From positions 1 through 64,000 of the forward strand of contig QNGE01003721.1 in the NCBI GenBank assembly GCA_008508345.1: DNA of 64,000 nt, read 5' to 3'. Position 1 is the stretch's first letter; each line of letters starts with the position of its first letter. The position numbers were made by a program, and so were the translations under genes. The notes under the pieces are model-generated. The model was given only the letters and a program-made list of their open reading frames with translations, ran no database searches and had not been told where the DNA came from. Source of the stretch: Paragonimus westermani (Eukaryota; Platyhelminthes; Trematoda; Plagiorchiida; Troglotrematidae). Below, piece by piece: positions 37,718 to 50,499 of the stretch.

Positions 37718-37795
37718 TTTGGCTGGTTTCGAACCAGCGACAGAATCAGCATGCTCAAACCGCGCTAGCGTTCTTCCAGCTAAGCTACGAAGCCA
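37718..37795 (-). repeat. tRNA-like SINE head, copy 2
   Basis: The layout matches copy 1: GGCTTCGTAGCTTAGCTGG, B box GGTTCGAAACC, 3' arm. Shared bases continue on the far side ('tgtgaaaa...gggctt'). The D stem is decayed. It has the same orientation as copy 1, 1.1 kb away, in the next intron. Confidence 0.55.
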
Positions 37796-39181
37796 CACGG
37801 GACGCTCGTAACTGTCACATCTGGACCCAGTTGTCCACCCGTCCTATTGTTTAACGTTGATTCCACAAAATCACCCCGGTTATCGAATTTTCCGGCAGGA
37901 TCTCTCGAGCAGTTCACGTTGTGTTCCATCAAAGCCACTGTTAAACATTGAAGTTATACCACTACTAGGTTGGTGTTGGCTAAAATTTTTCAATTACTGT
38001 AGAGGATATTGAACACTCTTGTGTTCTGTCCAGTAAAACAGCCTCAGGGTGCAAAGTAGCCTTCCAAAAGTGTTGTGGCTATACAGCTACAATATAGGGC
38101 GTTGAAGTCAAACACCCTTCACCGGTTTGTGTATAATTCAGTTGTATCTTTAGCGGCCGGGATGTGTTAAATAACGTAGAGACTTATCTACTACGTTGTT
38201 GTGCTTCTCACCGATCTATGTAACCTCAAACCAGATGTTAGCATTTTTCTAAAGCTTATGGCACACCTGCTTAAGGCGGCGGTTAAAGAGTTGTTTCTGT
38301 ACTGCTGCAAACCTTGATTGCCCAAATGGAAGAACATAAAATATGTTAACATGGTTCTGTTTCATGGTTATTTATTAGGAATATCGATTATTACTCTTCG
38401 GTTCCCAGCACTGCTTGTCGCTTTAACCGTCGACTATTCTGGACTGCGGAGTTATGAAGTAATAGCTTGAAGTAGCAAAATCAGAATAGTTTTTTTCAGT
38501 CTGCGTTCGCCTTCTGGACTGGACCTATTTGACTGGAAGAATATGTGGCTAAGTATGCCGGAGAAGATGGCTGCCACTCCAGTCGTCACTGTTGTCTATG
38601 TTTGGTTTAGTTGCTTGTGAAAGAGAGACCATTACAAAAAGGGGAAGGCAGAGTCTCAAGTGCCTTTTCATTGTTACACGCAGGATGTAACTACATGCTT
38701 ACGTAGTTGATCGACTTAAAAGGCAGAGTCAACGGATACGCACATCAACTGGTAGCCTCCTCTTTAGAAGCGGGATTCGGATCCGGCGCGCCTTTTCCAT
38801 GGCGCTTAGCCAATGAATCCATCCGTATGCGGTTGCTTGCGTGAGTGATATAGCTTTTCACGCACATCCGCGAGTGGATTGGAGGTTAAGATCGGTTTAT
38901 TCTTCCCGTTAGAGTGTTATTCCAAACGAAGCTTAGAAGGGGATATTCACGTATTCTTTCAACACAATATCACCTCCCGGATTCCTGTTCATTTATTTAT
39001 CAGTGGCTGCAATGTCGTCCCCATCCTGGATTCCCCCTTCACTTTGAGCTGTAGTTCCTCAACCCACATGCCGACTTGATTGCTAACCATCATTATCATT
39101 GCAATCCTTACTGGCAGTGGTTTGACATCCTACTGTTGCTTTACTAATGTACACTCTTTTAATGGACTTTGTATCCTGCAG

Positions 39182-39218
39182 CCAAACAAACAAATCAAAA
39201 CAGATCCAACTGCCGCGA
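39182..39218 (+). CDS. Host gene A micro-exon (37 bp)
   Basis: The acceptor 'ggactttgtatcctgcag' is good and the donor GCGA|GTATGA acceptable. It reads PNKQIKTDPTAA plus one base. It enters in phase zero and leaves in phase one, exactly as its neighbours at 37301 and 40378 require. Without it those two exons could not be joined in frame. Confidence 0.55.
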
Positions 39219-40377
39219 GTATGATCGAGAGTAAAGGCGGAAGGGATATGAGAATTCGAAACGACACGTTCCATTTCTTGTTTTATTAAAATTGTATCTC
39301 GAAGTCTTTCCACTTCTTGATTCCAGTTAGAGGACGAGGCTGCCCCGCATCACGCGACACTCGGACTGTCTCTACCCGGTAGTCGGAGTAGGCAGTCGCT
39401 TACCGATGACAACCACCTACCAGAACATGTTCTGGCGCAGCACTTTCTTTCTAGTTTCCCTGTGTTTGAAAAAACGTGAGTTGTGGTTTGCTGAACACGT
39501 TTAAAATTTAATTTGTATGCAAACTCCTAGATGGGAAGTTCTAAATTTGTTACTAACGAGTCAATACGAAATGATTGCCTCTTCTACTCTCCGTGGTCTG
39601 TTTTGTTCGAACAAATTGCTTTGAGTTCCACATTAGCCCAGGAAAATGCAAACTTTGACAGCCACAAAATCTCAATGCTAGCTTCTGTCGCCTTAGGCTT
39701 AAATCATTGTGTGGTGTCAATCTTACTCCATTGATATTCTCGCTTTGATTTTATGTACGTTGCGCCTTTTTTTAGAAATCCTTTTCACAACATTCATAGC
39801 ATCTAATAACGAAGGTTCATCAACACATTATTTTTAGTTGCTTCTTGTTTCGAATGACATGTTCTGTTCTGGTGTGTGATCAAATCGCAAACTTTGTTTC
39901 AATAATATCACTTTTCGGATGGATTTCGTTTCGTACAGTCATAAACGGCCGTGAAACTTGTCAGCCGGTGCCTCAGCGCGAGTAGCCATTCAGCTCAGTG
40001 GAGACGAAGAGCTTACTATAGAAGAGAAAGGTCATTAGAAGGAATGAGAAACAAAAATGTGGATAAGTATATCAAACTGAGAGAGTATTGTTGGTGCAAG
40101 AGCGCTGTTGACTGTGACAGGTCACCGCGTTAACTAGCTTTTGCAAGTACCTGTCTGAGCATTTGCGACGTTTGCAGCCGGACAGGTGGCACCTACCGAC
40201 CTTCTCGAACGGAACAACCATGGGCTCATTATTTTGTGTTCCTATCGTTTCCCGACCAGATTGTGGTTTTATCAAGCTACCGGTGGTTTCAGTGAATGAA
40301 GTCTTTTGAAGTGAACGTTCTTTCAACACATGGGGCACGGGGCCCAAATCTCAGATTGAACAGCCTATTCATTTCAG

Positions 40378-40483
40378 CTTCTAATGACATGTATGAAGAT
40401 TTTGGTACTACGCTAACGCGTTGCTCACGTGGCTATCTCATTTTATGTGGGCTAGTCGACGCAGATGACGATTTTGACACACT
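40378..40483 (+). CDS. Host gene A exon
   Basis: The acceptor is 'cctattcatttcag' and the donor the strong CACT|GTAAGT. It reads NDMYEDFGTTLTRCSRGYLI, then LCGLVDADDDFDT. It starts with two bases and ends with two bases of split codons. Confidence 0.75.
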
Positions 40484-43400
40484 GTAAGTCGGTTTACATC
40501 TTCGTTCCTACTAGGTCGACTTTTCTTGCCGTGGAGCGAAAGAGATCGTATACCGGCTTTATACACCTCTCTCGGCATTTAGACACCGCAGATATTGCTG
40601 GTTAACATGATGGTGCGAGTGCGTGCTTTTCTCACTGATATCTCGTCAGTGGTACCACAAGCTGACCTGATGGTAGGTAGAACGGTTCTCAAGCGTGATC
40701 TGGCTTGATGCCAAAAAGCGACTGGACGTCAAGATTACTAAGCTCTTCAAACGCATCTTCCAAAAATTCGTTCATTGTGAATTTAAGTTGGAAGAGGGGA
40801 GCTGGCACCCATGGTAAACATTGTTCCGAGTTGTGAATCTACCTGACGGTTGCCCATAAACTGGAGCCCCATTTGTGGGTTGACCGTGTAGTACTCTTAG
40901 ATATTTCTATGTATCTATTTCTATCTATTTCTATGTATCTGCTTTGCTAAGTAGACGGCTACAAAGAACTGCACGGACGAATGGATCAAAAGCACCTTTC
41001 GTTTAAAAAAAAACCAGGACCACTGGTTATATGTTAGGATGTCAGTGTTCTGGAACTCGTCATGGGGTAAAGTGTGATGAATACATCCACGACCGGATCT
41101 GAATTCCGCTTCTGGAATCTGACAGTTCTCGTGTTTGATAAGCCAACACATTTGGGCGCGATAGAGGTAAGACTGATTTCGGTTTCCCGTAGGTTACAGC
41201 GAGTTACCTAATGTCATTCATCCAAATTAGATGATCTGAATACTAGAGAGGTGATGAGCGATCTCAGGGTTTGATATGGGTAGTAAAATCCAGAGTCAGC
41301 AGAAGACACGAGGGCTTATGACTTATGCCATGTTATTTTCTCATTGTTGCCAAGGTTACTCTGGGGAAGTAAACGTTGTAAAGGAGATCTTTACTTTTTA
41401 ATACTTCTATTATTTTCATTCCTGGTGTGGCATGTCACAATAGTAAAAGTATGTGTATGCTTGTTCGCTGCCCAGATTGTCTCCACCAGTGTTTGGTAAA
41501 TGTGAGTCTTGGCATGCGGATCGCTTGTGCCTAACACTGGGTTTCTTTCAACAGTTTCATCAGAGCAGAAAGAAGATATATCGTTTACTTTCATAAGTTT
41601 GCAAACGTAAAACATGCGGATCGAATACATCAGACAAATAGGGACGGGCAGCAGGCAGGTACATATAAATTCGCTTAAAATACTATGAATTCATGTACAT
41701 GACGAACTGGTGGGTTGTTCCAGTCACTTATGTGCACGCAACGTCACTTGGCAAAATGAACTGAATGTAGCTCCGCCAAAGTCCAGCAGTTTTAGCCTCC
41801 AGTGACTCAGCAATATTTTTGGCGAGCTAAACCGGTCAACTTCTTGACTTCCTACCGTAAGATGATATGAGATCTTGAGGTACCGGTTCGCCAGTTTGCT
41901 TGTTGTGTCATCAGTCTTTTTTTTAACGAATTTGGACCGTGTTCGGCCACTCGCTGTGACAGCTGTCGGTCTGTTCTGTCTATGTAAACAGCACCGCAAC
42001 TGGAAGTGGACTAGGTAACAATGCGGAAGGTGGAGCAGTTAGACAAACTACGTTCACGATTATGTAGAACCTATCATCTGTTGATATGAATTATCGCAGC
42101 TTTATAACCTCATGCGTACTAAATCACTTAGCAAAAAGTAGTCCGGCGAAGCAAGATTCTGTTCAAATTTGCACTCTCCCTCACCGTTCATCCGCTCATA
42201 TTAATGAACCGGAATTCCAGTCCACAACGCAGTGATGTCTTCACTCAAACATCTTGTGCACTTCTTCCCTGTCCTGTCCGTGTGACTGTGGTTTTTGTGA
42301 GGAGGTTTTGCTCGTCGTTTCTCTCTGTCTGAATCGATTTTGCCCATTGATGGCTGGTTCCGTCCCACTGGCTGTTGGGGATCCATCTGCTGTGGACCTT
42401 GACTATATTCCACAACTGTGCTGAGATATTCCATTGAATGTTGAAATAATCGCATCCTCCAACTTATTCGTCCATCACACCAAGACCAACTTCACTTTAT
42501 GCTCGACATCTTTGACCTGGTGATCCGCTTTCAATTGCATAAATAGAACTGCCTTTTTGACCTGTTTGAACTGGATCATTACACCTGCTTATCTTTTCAA
42601 GCTCTGTCAATTTAACAGAACAAACGTTTACCACTAAGGTTCTTCTTAGACTCCAGTGTTCTGAGTGCAGCCTTTCGCAAGTGCATCTACGTTTCTGACT
42701 TTGAAACAAGATTGTACCAAGCCACCTTTATATGCTATCCGTATGAAGCCAGCGAACCGCAGATATTGACCACTTCGTGAGGTTAAGCGGCGGTTTTACG
42801 ACCATTCATTATCTTTGAAGTGGAATTGTCCTTATTTTTTATGATTGCAGGACAGTATGCAGCTATGACACTCCCTTCTACACAGGCTTCCTTTTCGTCG
42901 TCCAAGTTTTACATCTTATGCGTTCGACTTGAATGATGCCAGTATTTCCGATGTGTTTATTATACCAGAACTCACATTTTAAAAAATTGCACAGTCTTGA
43001 GAGTTGTGCTTAGCTAGAATTTACAGTCACTCTCTATAAGTGAAAATTTTATACATATTTTGTATTTTTCATTTCTGCAGGATGTACTTGATAAGATGCG
43101 ATGAAATCAGTATTGACAAAGATAGTACAGTATACCACTACTAGTTTGTCTTTCTGAGTATAAACTGTCTTTTGAAGACCGACACGCTATGGTCGATATA
43201 GATATCATTTGCGTGCGAGTAAGGAGCGAGTCACGTTTTGCTTTTGACGGCGTGGACTGTTTAACAGGGGCAAATTTATTTTGTCAACACACTGGAGAAA
43301 ATTAGAAAGTTGTCAGTTACTAGTCGAAGGGAGTGTTCTTTTAGGATGTGTCGAATCTTGAGCACCAAGACAGTGATATACGTGAGGTTACTGTATGTTG

Positions 43401-46177
43401 TACGAACTCAAAAACGTGACATCTTGATACAGTATTCATATCTCACAAACCTCTCAGCACTCATTTTTCTTAGTCGAATAGTGATTAACCCATAACTAGT
43501 TATCAGAGTTTGTGGTTCAGTCAGCTGGTCGTTTCCATTGCTGTGCACTTTTGACCGTGAGACACCAAGTGTATTTCTACTGTCTGTCGCACTGAGGTTG
43601 AGGAGTTACCTAGCAAACAGTAAACGATGTACTTTGAACAGAAATTTCTGGTGGTCTGAGGGAAATATGTAAATACACCCGTTCCAGCCGCCTGCCATGA
43701 TGCACTAAGGGTCCATTTTTGGATGACGCATTTGCAACCCCGTTTGAAAGGGCCGGTAATTTCATCAGTCATATTGTGAACTTCTGCTACTCGAATTAGG
43801 CGGACAAGGTGAAGGATGTCCAGCATTCACAGTAGTCCATAACACGTGGTTTACTCAGAGCTTGAAGGTCTGTTTTACCCCTCTTCATATTCACACCCAG
43901 TCATTCTTTTGGAACCGGTGTGAACGTGACTTATTACTAGTCTTACTGTAACGCGCAGTGTAGATAGCTTATCAGTGTGCTCAGAACCTCTGACTGCTGC
44001 TGTTTTTCGCTCAAAAATCTTCAAAATGACCCTATTGAGGATTGCGGTAGTCTAATTTACGGAGTTCTATGCCTTTTAAACGGATCTAAAACACGGCACT
44101 TGAACTGAAGAGACATGCTGATTAATATTGCTGAGACAATAAGCAGCCCCACGAACGCTGTTGTAAATCCAAGAGGTATTTGTGATCAAAAAACTCCGAT
44201 GGCTCTGAACTGTGAAACACAGTTCTAGCTTGTTTGTTCCACCCTATGCTGATTATACATCATCCACCCCAGTCAGTGAATGCGTGAAAACCTCGAAGAA
44301 CCATGTCACCTCCATGAAAGTTTATGACTATATAGAATTTGATGGCCTTAGTGACAACAAAACAATCTTTTTCAAATGTTGTTTCCCACAAAATTTAATA
44401 CAGTATAGAGGATGGGATATATAACGGTCATGATACGATTGCTGGTGACTGGTGGTGGATGTGTGAGTGATCGATGGTGGAAGAATGTGGTATCTGGTTA
44501 ATCGGGAACAGATGATTCTTACCGGTGACCTCTTGACAAGCAAAAATAAATAACGATCAACTGTGTTGCGATCCACACCGCTTGCTGCAACTGGTTGATC
44601 ATTAATACTTTGCTTATCTTAAGTGTCCATTTGAATGATAAGTATTTTGTTGCCTGTGGTTCATAATTGGTTTGGGGTAGGGGGAATGGTTTCCCATGTT
44701 CACTGACCGTTATTTGCTGTGAAGAATTGAAGTATGCCAGCAATGTCTTGACTTTTTCATGGCTGTCACTGTGAAATAAGTGGTAGTCTAGTTCTCTATG
44801 CTGACTATCTTCCGCAAATGTCTGAATATTACAATGATGCATCATCCTGTGTGGTTGGTTCAATCTATATTCTTTAATCCTTTTCACTGCTGTACGTTGA
44901 ATTACTCTCAACGGGATTCCCACAATTTCAATTTGTGAACGATTTCAATCACCCGATTTTGACTGTGGTTTCAGCAAGGCTTATGCATTTTTCCGATGAT
45001 TTTAACAGAGTCAGCCTTACAGTTCTCGGTATGATACTTCACCAGTGTTACGTCGGTGGCCTTTTACTTCTATGGTTCACAGATTAATTCCAAGGATCGA
45101 TATCACGGGGTTTGCTGAAGTTCCAGAATTTCATTTTAAGCCCATTATTGTTGCTAACACCCTTCTTTGAGCTATCGTAGCTAGTAATCTACCCGGACGA
45201 CATAAGATTGTGACGAGTAGTGAATAGTATTACTGACGGCAAGTGATTTCATAGTGAACTTGGCAGTTCGTGCTGTTAAAGCACAACGCGCCGAATTCTC
45301 GTCAAGTATTTATCGTATAAATTGATACATTTTGTTCACTTTTTTCGCGAAGTGCTTTTTGGGAGACGAAGATCTCCCTATTACCGTTCTCCAGAATAAA
45401 CTTGGAATGATCGTTTCAGTTCATATAATCCTGTCTCCTAACGGCTCCATGGATGCGAGGAAAGCTAGCATGGCTTTCTGAATGCTATCCCAGTCGGTTG
45501 AGGCCTTTCATTCAGAGAGTGTGCTCATAATGTGCAGTTGACTTTGAATTGATTACTCACCCTTGACCATTACGTGTATAAGATACACATCTGATTAGTG
45601 GAGTGCAGTATACGATTATAAAGCGTGTTAACGCTGCGTTACGGAAGGTTGCCTGAACCATATCACTTCTCCAAGTACTATCGATAAATCACTCAGACAT
45701 ACAGGAGGATACATCCTCTGAGGCACATTCGTAAGCCCAGTCCGAATCGCATACTCTGAGGTCAGTTGTTCAAGCTGCAGTAGAACAGTACTGACATGAA
45801 GTGTAAACAACATTCGTTCAGTGCTGTAGTATGCCTAGCCCGGAACACCCCGTGTTGTTCTGTTGTGAGAGATCCATTGGTAAACGTCTTTAAATGAACC
45901 CTCAATGTGCTCACTGGTGTTCCTAATCGGTCTATATTACTCTTTTTGCATAATGGCTTAATTTCACCCGGTCATGATTCACGAGCCCATGATTCCCATC
46001 ACTTCAACAATGAAGACCTTTATTTTTTAATTACATATTCTGCTACTACCCTCCAGCACAAAGCCAGGTGTACTACGCATTGGTTCACCACTTGTGAAAT
46101 TTCACTGATTCCGATGACTGTTTCTTTCAACCACTCTTATATGTGCCGTTTGATCATGAATTCCGAAATACTTTCAG
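40484..46177 (+). other. Large intron of host gene A, no feature recognised
   Basis: This is 5.7 kb between two phase-matched exons. Short frames occur on both strands, but none has a motif or paired splice sites. A minor imperfect tandem of 'tatttctatgtatc' type lies at 40905-40940. Confidence 0.5.
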
Positions 46178-46233
46178 TGGGCACGTTGCAGCACTTGCGC
46201 GGAAAACGATGGACACATTGATCGACGGAAGAC
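46178..46233 (+). CDS. Host gene A exon (56 bp)
   Basis: The acceptor is 'ccgaaatactttcag' and the donor AGAC|GTAACT. It reads GHVAALARKTMDTLIDGR with one base of a split codon at each end. Both ends fit the neighbouring exons. Confidence 0.65.
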
Positions 46234-46835
46234 GTAACTGGGCTGAAACCCACCTAGATTTTCATTGCACAACCAAACACTCTTTGTAGCCTGTGATCTT
46301 GCCAAGAGATTCGCATCGAAACGTTGCGTTGAAAGAAAGCCTTACATATGCTACTTTCTTTGAAACTCTCACAACTGTTGTTTTGAAGGATTCGCCTTAA
46401 TTCACTTTCAAAGATGTTTGCAGACTTTATCACAAAGGACCTCATGAGACCTTTTTAAATAGTTTTGCAGTTTACATTGTTCCCTCTCGGTTAAGTGATA
46501 TACAAATCAGGAAAGCTCATACATTTCTTATGGTATCGTACTCATGGTGTACTGTACTTTCGAATGCTTCATTGGAAGGCCATCTGATCCGAACACTCAA
46601 GAAAAGTTGGCAGTCTTCTTTTTAGAGGATGATAACTTTAAATTGTTACTTTGGCTTGGTTATTATTATTATTGCAACTGTTGACAACAGCGACAATTGC
46701 CTCATGCCAGTAGTTCACCTTAATATTTAACTACCGCATGGCCAAATTACCGAAAATCCCTAGGTTAGGTTTGAAACGTGAAGAAAGGGTAGAACCTAAT
46801 TTTCAACACTTCCATGTCTATGCACAAATAAGCAG

Positions 46836-46953
46836 CATTAGCATGTCTACATCTTGTAACCGTACACCTGAGTTGCAAGCAGAACTCGGTCAGATTTTTG
46901 GTGGGAAATCTGTTCAACTTGAACTCCACTCAAATTCGTCATGACGGAACTGA
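46836..46953 (+). CDS. Host gene A exon
   Basis: The acceptor is 'aaataagcag' and the donor CTGA|GTAAGT. It reads LACLHLVTVHLSCKQ, NSVRFLVGNLFNLNSTQIRH. The two leading bases complete a Pro codon with the previous exon. A weaker alternative acceptor at 46841 would also keep phase. Confidence 0.65.
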
Positions 46954-47261
46954 GTAAGTTTTCTACGGCTTTTCGTTTCACTTGCATCTTGGATGTTTCT
47001 ATACTGTCTTCGACTGAAGACTACACACTTTTATTGCTTGTGGGTTACAAGTTTGTAGCGAATGACAGTGTAAAATGATTCCAATCTGGTCTTAGCATTT
47101 TCTGATCAGTTTTTGTGACGTTTGCTCATCATTTTTTCGCTCATATCTCTTATATTTGGTCACCCATGCAACTTGTCAATTTTCCAGGGGTTCATGATCC
47201 TTCCAGGGTTGCTTTGCAGATTGTCCATTGATATTTCCCCTCCGATCATATGCTCACTCAG

Positions 47262-47382
47262 GTTGCGACAACATCTGCGAATTGCGTGGAACCTACAACT
47301 CGGTCATTCTTGGCTGCTTATCTCAAACATTCTTACGAAGTATCGAGTGAAGAAAGACAAAGGGTACATACCTTTTTTAGAA
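47262..47382 (+). CDS. Host gene A exon
   Basis: A pyrimidine-rich acceptor ends in 'ctcactcag'. The donor is the consensus GAA|GTGAGT. The first G completes a Glu codon, then LRQHLRIAWNLQLGHSWLLI, SNILTKYRVKKDKGYIPFLE. Two other frames are open across part of it, but only this one agrees in phase with both neighbours. Confidence 0.75.
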
Positions 47383-48487
47383 GTGAGTGCACACGTTGCG
47401 AATCTGACTACTGTCGGATTGAGACTCATCATAGCTTTTTGGTATTCTTCATATGGGTGAGGTTTCGGCGCCTTTTTTTGGACAGCTCCCCATTCTCTTG
47501 GCTACGTCGAAATGTCGTTTTCCACAGGCCTTTCTCTTCTTAATTGTAAGTCATATAAAACTATTTGACAAGCAGGTCTAATGTATGAGTGGTTTAGTTC
47601 TTGCTATAGCTTATTCACTGAAAGTATTTACGCTTATAAAGGTGGGAAGTTGGTCAACCGCGCTGCCTTGATAGAATAAGTTCGCTTGCCGTGCAATTAT
47701 CAGCCTCCTCTCCTGTCTTCGTTGCGCGTATGGTAAGCGAAGGTAAATTAACTTAGTCGGATACATTTCTGCTTAGTCAAAGTAACGTAGATTGTTGAAC
47801 ATGTCTTCCTGAATAGGGCAGTCTGGTGGAAGACGCTGTGAAGCTCTGGTCCGTTTTTGTTGGAAATCTATCAGATATTTTTCTGGTAATTCTGCAGATG
47901 GTTCGCTGCATCCAATGTAACTGATGTTTACACACATGGCGAGCTGAATTCGTCTGTTAGTGGAGGGGTAGGAACCTTAATATCATTGGTGGTGTCCCTG
48001 AACGTTTTGGTCATAATCCCCCATCCGCCATCTCTAATCCTATACGGTTATACTGCCCTCATAACATCGTTGAACCCGTGTTTCCTGCTTGACCTGATCA
48101 CGACTGGATCCATTTCATGTGTGACGAATGTTCGAGAAATTCTTTGTTATGAAGTTGGGAATAGTGTTCATAAGGTCTTTGGAATAGGCTGACGAACATA
48201 CTGGAAGGAATTAGTATGATTTAACTTCCGGGTACTATGGCAGTCGTCCTACAAGCGTTTGCACTGACTCATCTAATTCCGTTCTTGAAAACACTCCGCT
48301 GTAGACACGAGGCAAAAGGCTCCCCCGTACTGCAATTGTAAGCGAAACTGATTTAGCTTCCCTGTGTGTTGTGTTCCTTGCACCTTAGTTTTCAGTCTGT
48401 GTAGAGTTGTGCGTGGATCTACCTGTGTGCATGCGTGCCATATTATTCCATTTATCCGGTCTACCTCCTCAAACACTCACCATTTAG

Positions 48488-48710
48488 GCTGCTCTGGTTC
48501 AGAACCTACCAGATACCGCACGCGAACTGGCTCGAATGCTGTCCGACACATACTATCGAATTAATCTCACTCGACTGTTCAATCGACGCACAGTTCAAGG
48601 GACGACCGGTGAGAAAAACCGGCAAGCTGAGCATGAACACGTGCAGCTTGTATCTGACAGAGTGACAAGGCTGTACGCTCGGCTGAAGCGACCGGAGAGA
48701 CTGATCGAAG
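48488..48710 (+). CDS. Host gene A exon
   Basis: The acceptor is 'caaacactcaccatttag' and the donor the consensus GAAG|GTGAGC. It reads AALVQNLPDTARELARMLSD, TYYRINLTRLFNRR and LVSDRVTRLYARLKRPERLI. A TAG directly before the acceptor closes the frame to the left. It is highly helical. It leaves one base of a split codon, which does not fit the exon at 49033. Confidence 0.78.
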
Positions 48711-49032
48711 GTGAGCTCTCGAAATTCTGTGGGGGCTACCGGTAGGTGGGCGACTTGAAAGTCGGAGTTATTTTGCTCTTATTTTGTCCTACTGACCTTT
48801 GTTGGACAAATGTAACCATTGCTCAGTACTTGTCTGTAGTTCAGCACTTGAAAGTGTTATTTTTTCTTGTATAACTGTGTCCTTCAAATAAACTTTCACG
48901 GCATTTTTATCATAATGGCAACTCCCGTTTTATGCCCGCTCGCCTGTTTCAATCCAGTTCTGGTCGATCCACTTACTCGGAGATCAGTATTCTGGCTGTT
49001 GATGGTTGACTCTGTTAACTTATGTCTTCCAG

Positions 49033-49131
49033 AACCGCATCATATTCAATCTATTTTCAGACGTCAACTGTTATGATCCACACACAGTGGTAACAACTGT
49101 ACATCTGCGGAAGTTGGCCGCTCTGTTCCGG
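49033..49131 (+). CDS. Host gene A exon
   Basis: The acceptor is 'cttatgtcttccag' and the donor CGG|GTAAGC. The 33 whole codons read NRIIFNLFSDVNCYDPHTVV, then TTVHLRKLAALFR. Joined directly to the previous exon it would be out of frame and stop after 14 residues (at 49074). A small exon between them, or a base error, is therefore likely. Confidence 0.6.
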
Positions 49132-50397
49132 GTAAGCACCGCATTTCTTCATTGTCTCTCCTACAGGTGACCTTTTATCGTGAAATTTCATTGTCTTTAA
49201 GTCTTGGTGGTTTCTTTGCGGGATACTGAGCACGTGCTTTACAAACTGTGAAAAGTGTCACACGCGATATCTAACCAGACGGTGTTAGCTCGCTGACCTA
49301 CGCTCACCGATTGAGTGAAAATATTACAGCCATATTTTTCGGAGGAATTGGGTGGACTCTATACGCATGACGTTTGCATATGACACTTTGGAACGTTCTC
49401 TCTGAGTTTCAGAACGCGTCAGGACTATACAACGCCCGCCAATTCTGTCAAGTTGATTTCCTAGTAACAAATGAACCAGAATTGGTTACATGGAAAAAGG
49501 CTTGAATCACACACGATAAACATAGTGGGAACAAAGACTGTTTTTCAGATGACCACACAACACGTAGCTTAATAAAAATGTACCCACAGGCAGTTGTCGA
49601 AAAGTGATTCCTGCCTGTAGCTCCACACATTCGCGGTATATCCCCACCTCTATCAGGTTGCCGAAACTCATAATTGTTGGAACATGACAGCCTTAGACCA
49701 ACGGACGACTCTCAATACGCAGTTGTTTCTGAACGCTATGACTATAAGCCGGTTGCAACGGTGACATCGTTTTGCACCACGAGTGACAGTCCATTTTTGG
49801 CAACATTTCAAACACTTGATTCCAATGATCACCAGCGCTGTAGCAGACAGATGTTCCTCCTTAGTTTGGTCTCGTCAGCTCCATGCACACCGAAGAATTG
49901 AACCCACAATCTGTGAATAAGGGGAGGACTGTACTCCACACATTTATCCACTTGACAGCAGGGTCGCGGTCATCGAAGTAACAGGAAGATATTTGAGTTG
50001 GTTTTTCCACCCGGTGCGCTTTCTTTCGCTCACAAACCCATAGGTTTGTGAACCGTGGCGGATACTTGCTCGTTTGCAATCTAACCACTACGCGGCTGTG
50101 GTGAAAAGGGAGCGCAGCAGTTAAAAAAACGAAGTCAACACCGTCTGAGCCGTATCACTTATAGATACCGAGGCGATTACTTAGCATCCTTAGCAAAAAG
50201 CCATTCTTTCGGAGTGATTAACAGTTAGAAGTTCTGACGATGAAATGATATGTACTCAAAACGTCACTGTCAGATGAACTCACACTCAACCAACGGTATT
50301 ACACTGACAACCAATGCCAGCCAGTATTTTTTTTCTGTCTTTGAGGAGGGTGTCATATTTCTTTTGCTTTTTGTATGCGGGGTTCCATGCTCACCAG

Positions 50398-50499
50398 AAC
50401 TCATTGCAATCCAGCAGTCTTTTTGGGGATAAGCAATCCACCGCAAACGTCGCGTACGCACTGCGTTTACAGAGCATCATTTGTTGGTTAAAGCGTTAG
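50398..50499 (+). CDS. Host gene A, likely last exon
   Basis: It follows 'ccatgctcaccag' in phase zero, as the exon at 49033 requires. It reads NSLQSSSLFGDKQSTANVAY, then ALRLQSIICWLKR and a TAG stop. No polyadenylation signal was verified downstream. Confidence 0.45.
   Translation, partial: NSLQSSSLFGDKQSTANVAYALRLQSIICWLKR

Noticed and set aside
41460..41650. Possible repeat shared with 51740-51880
   Set aside because: Only about 40 bases resemble each other around 'tttcatc(a/g)gagcag', too little to claim a family.
47262..47382. Alternative frames of this exon (SEERQR-type and ICELRGT-type readings)
   Set aside because: Both look protein-like, but neither matches the phases of the exons at 46953 and 48488.
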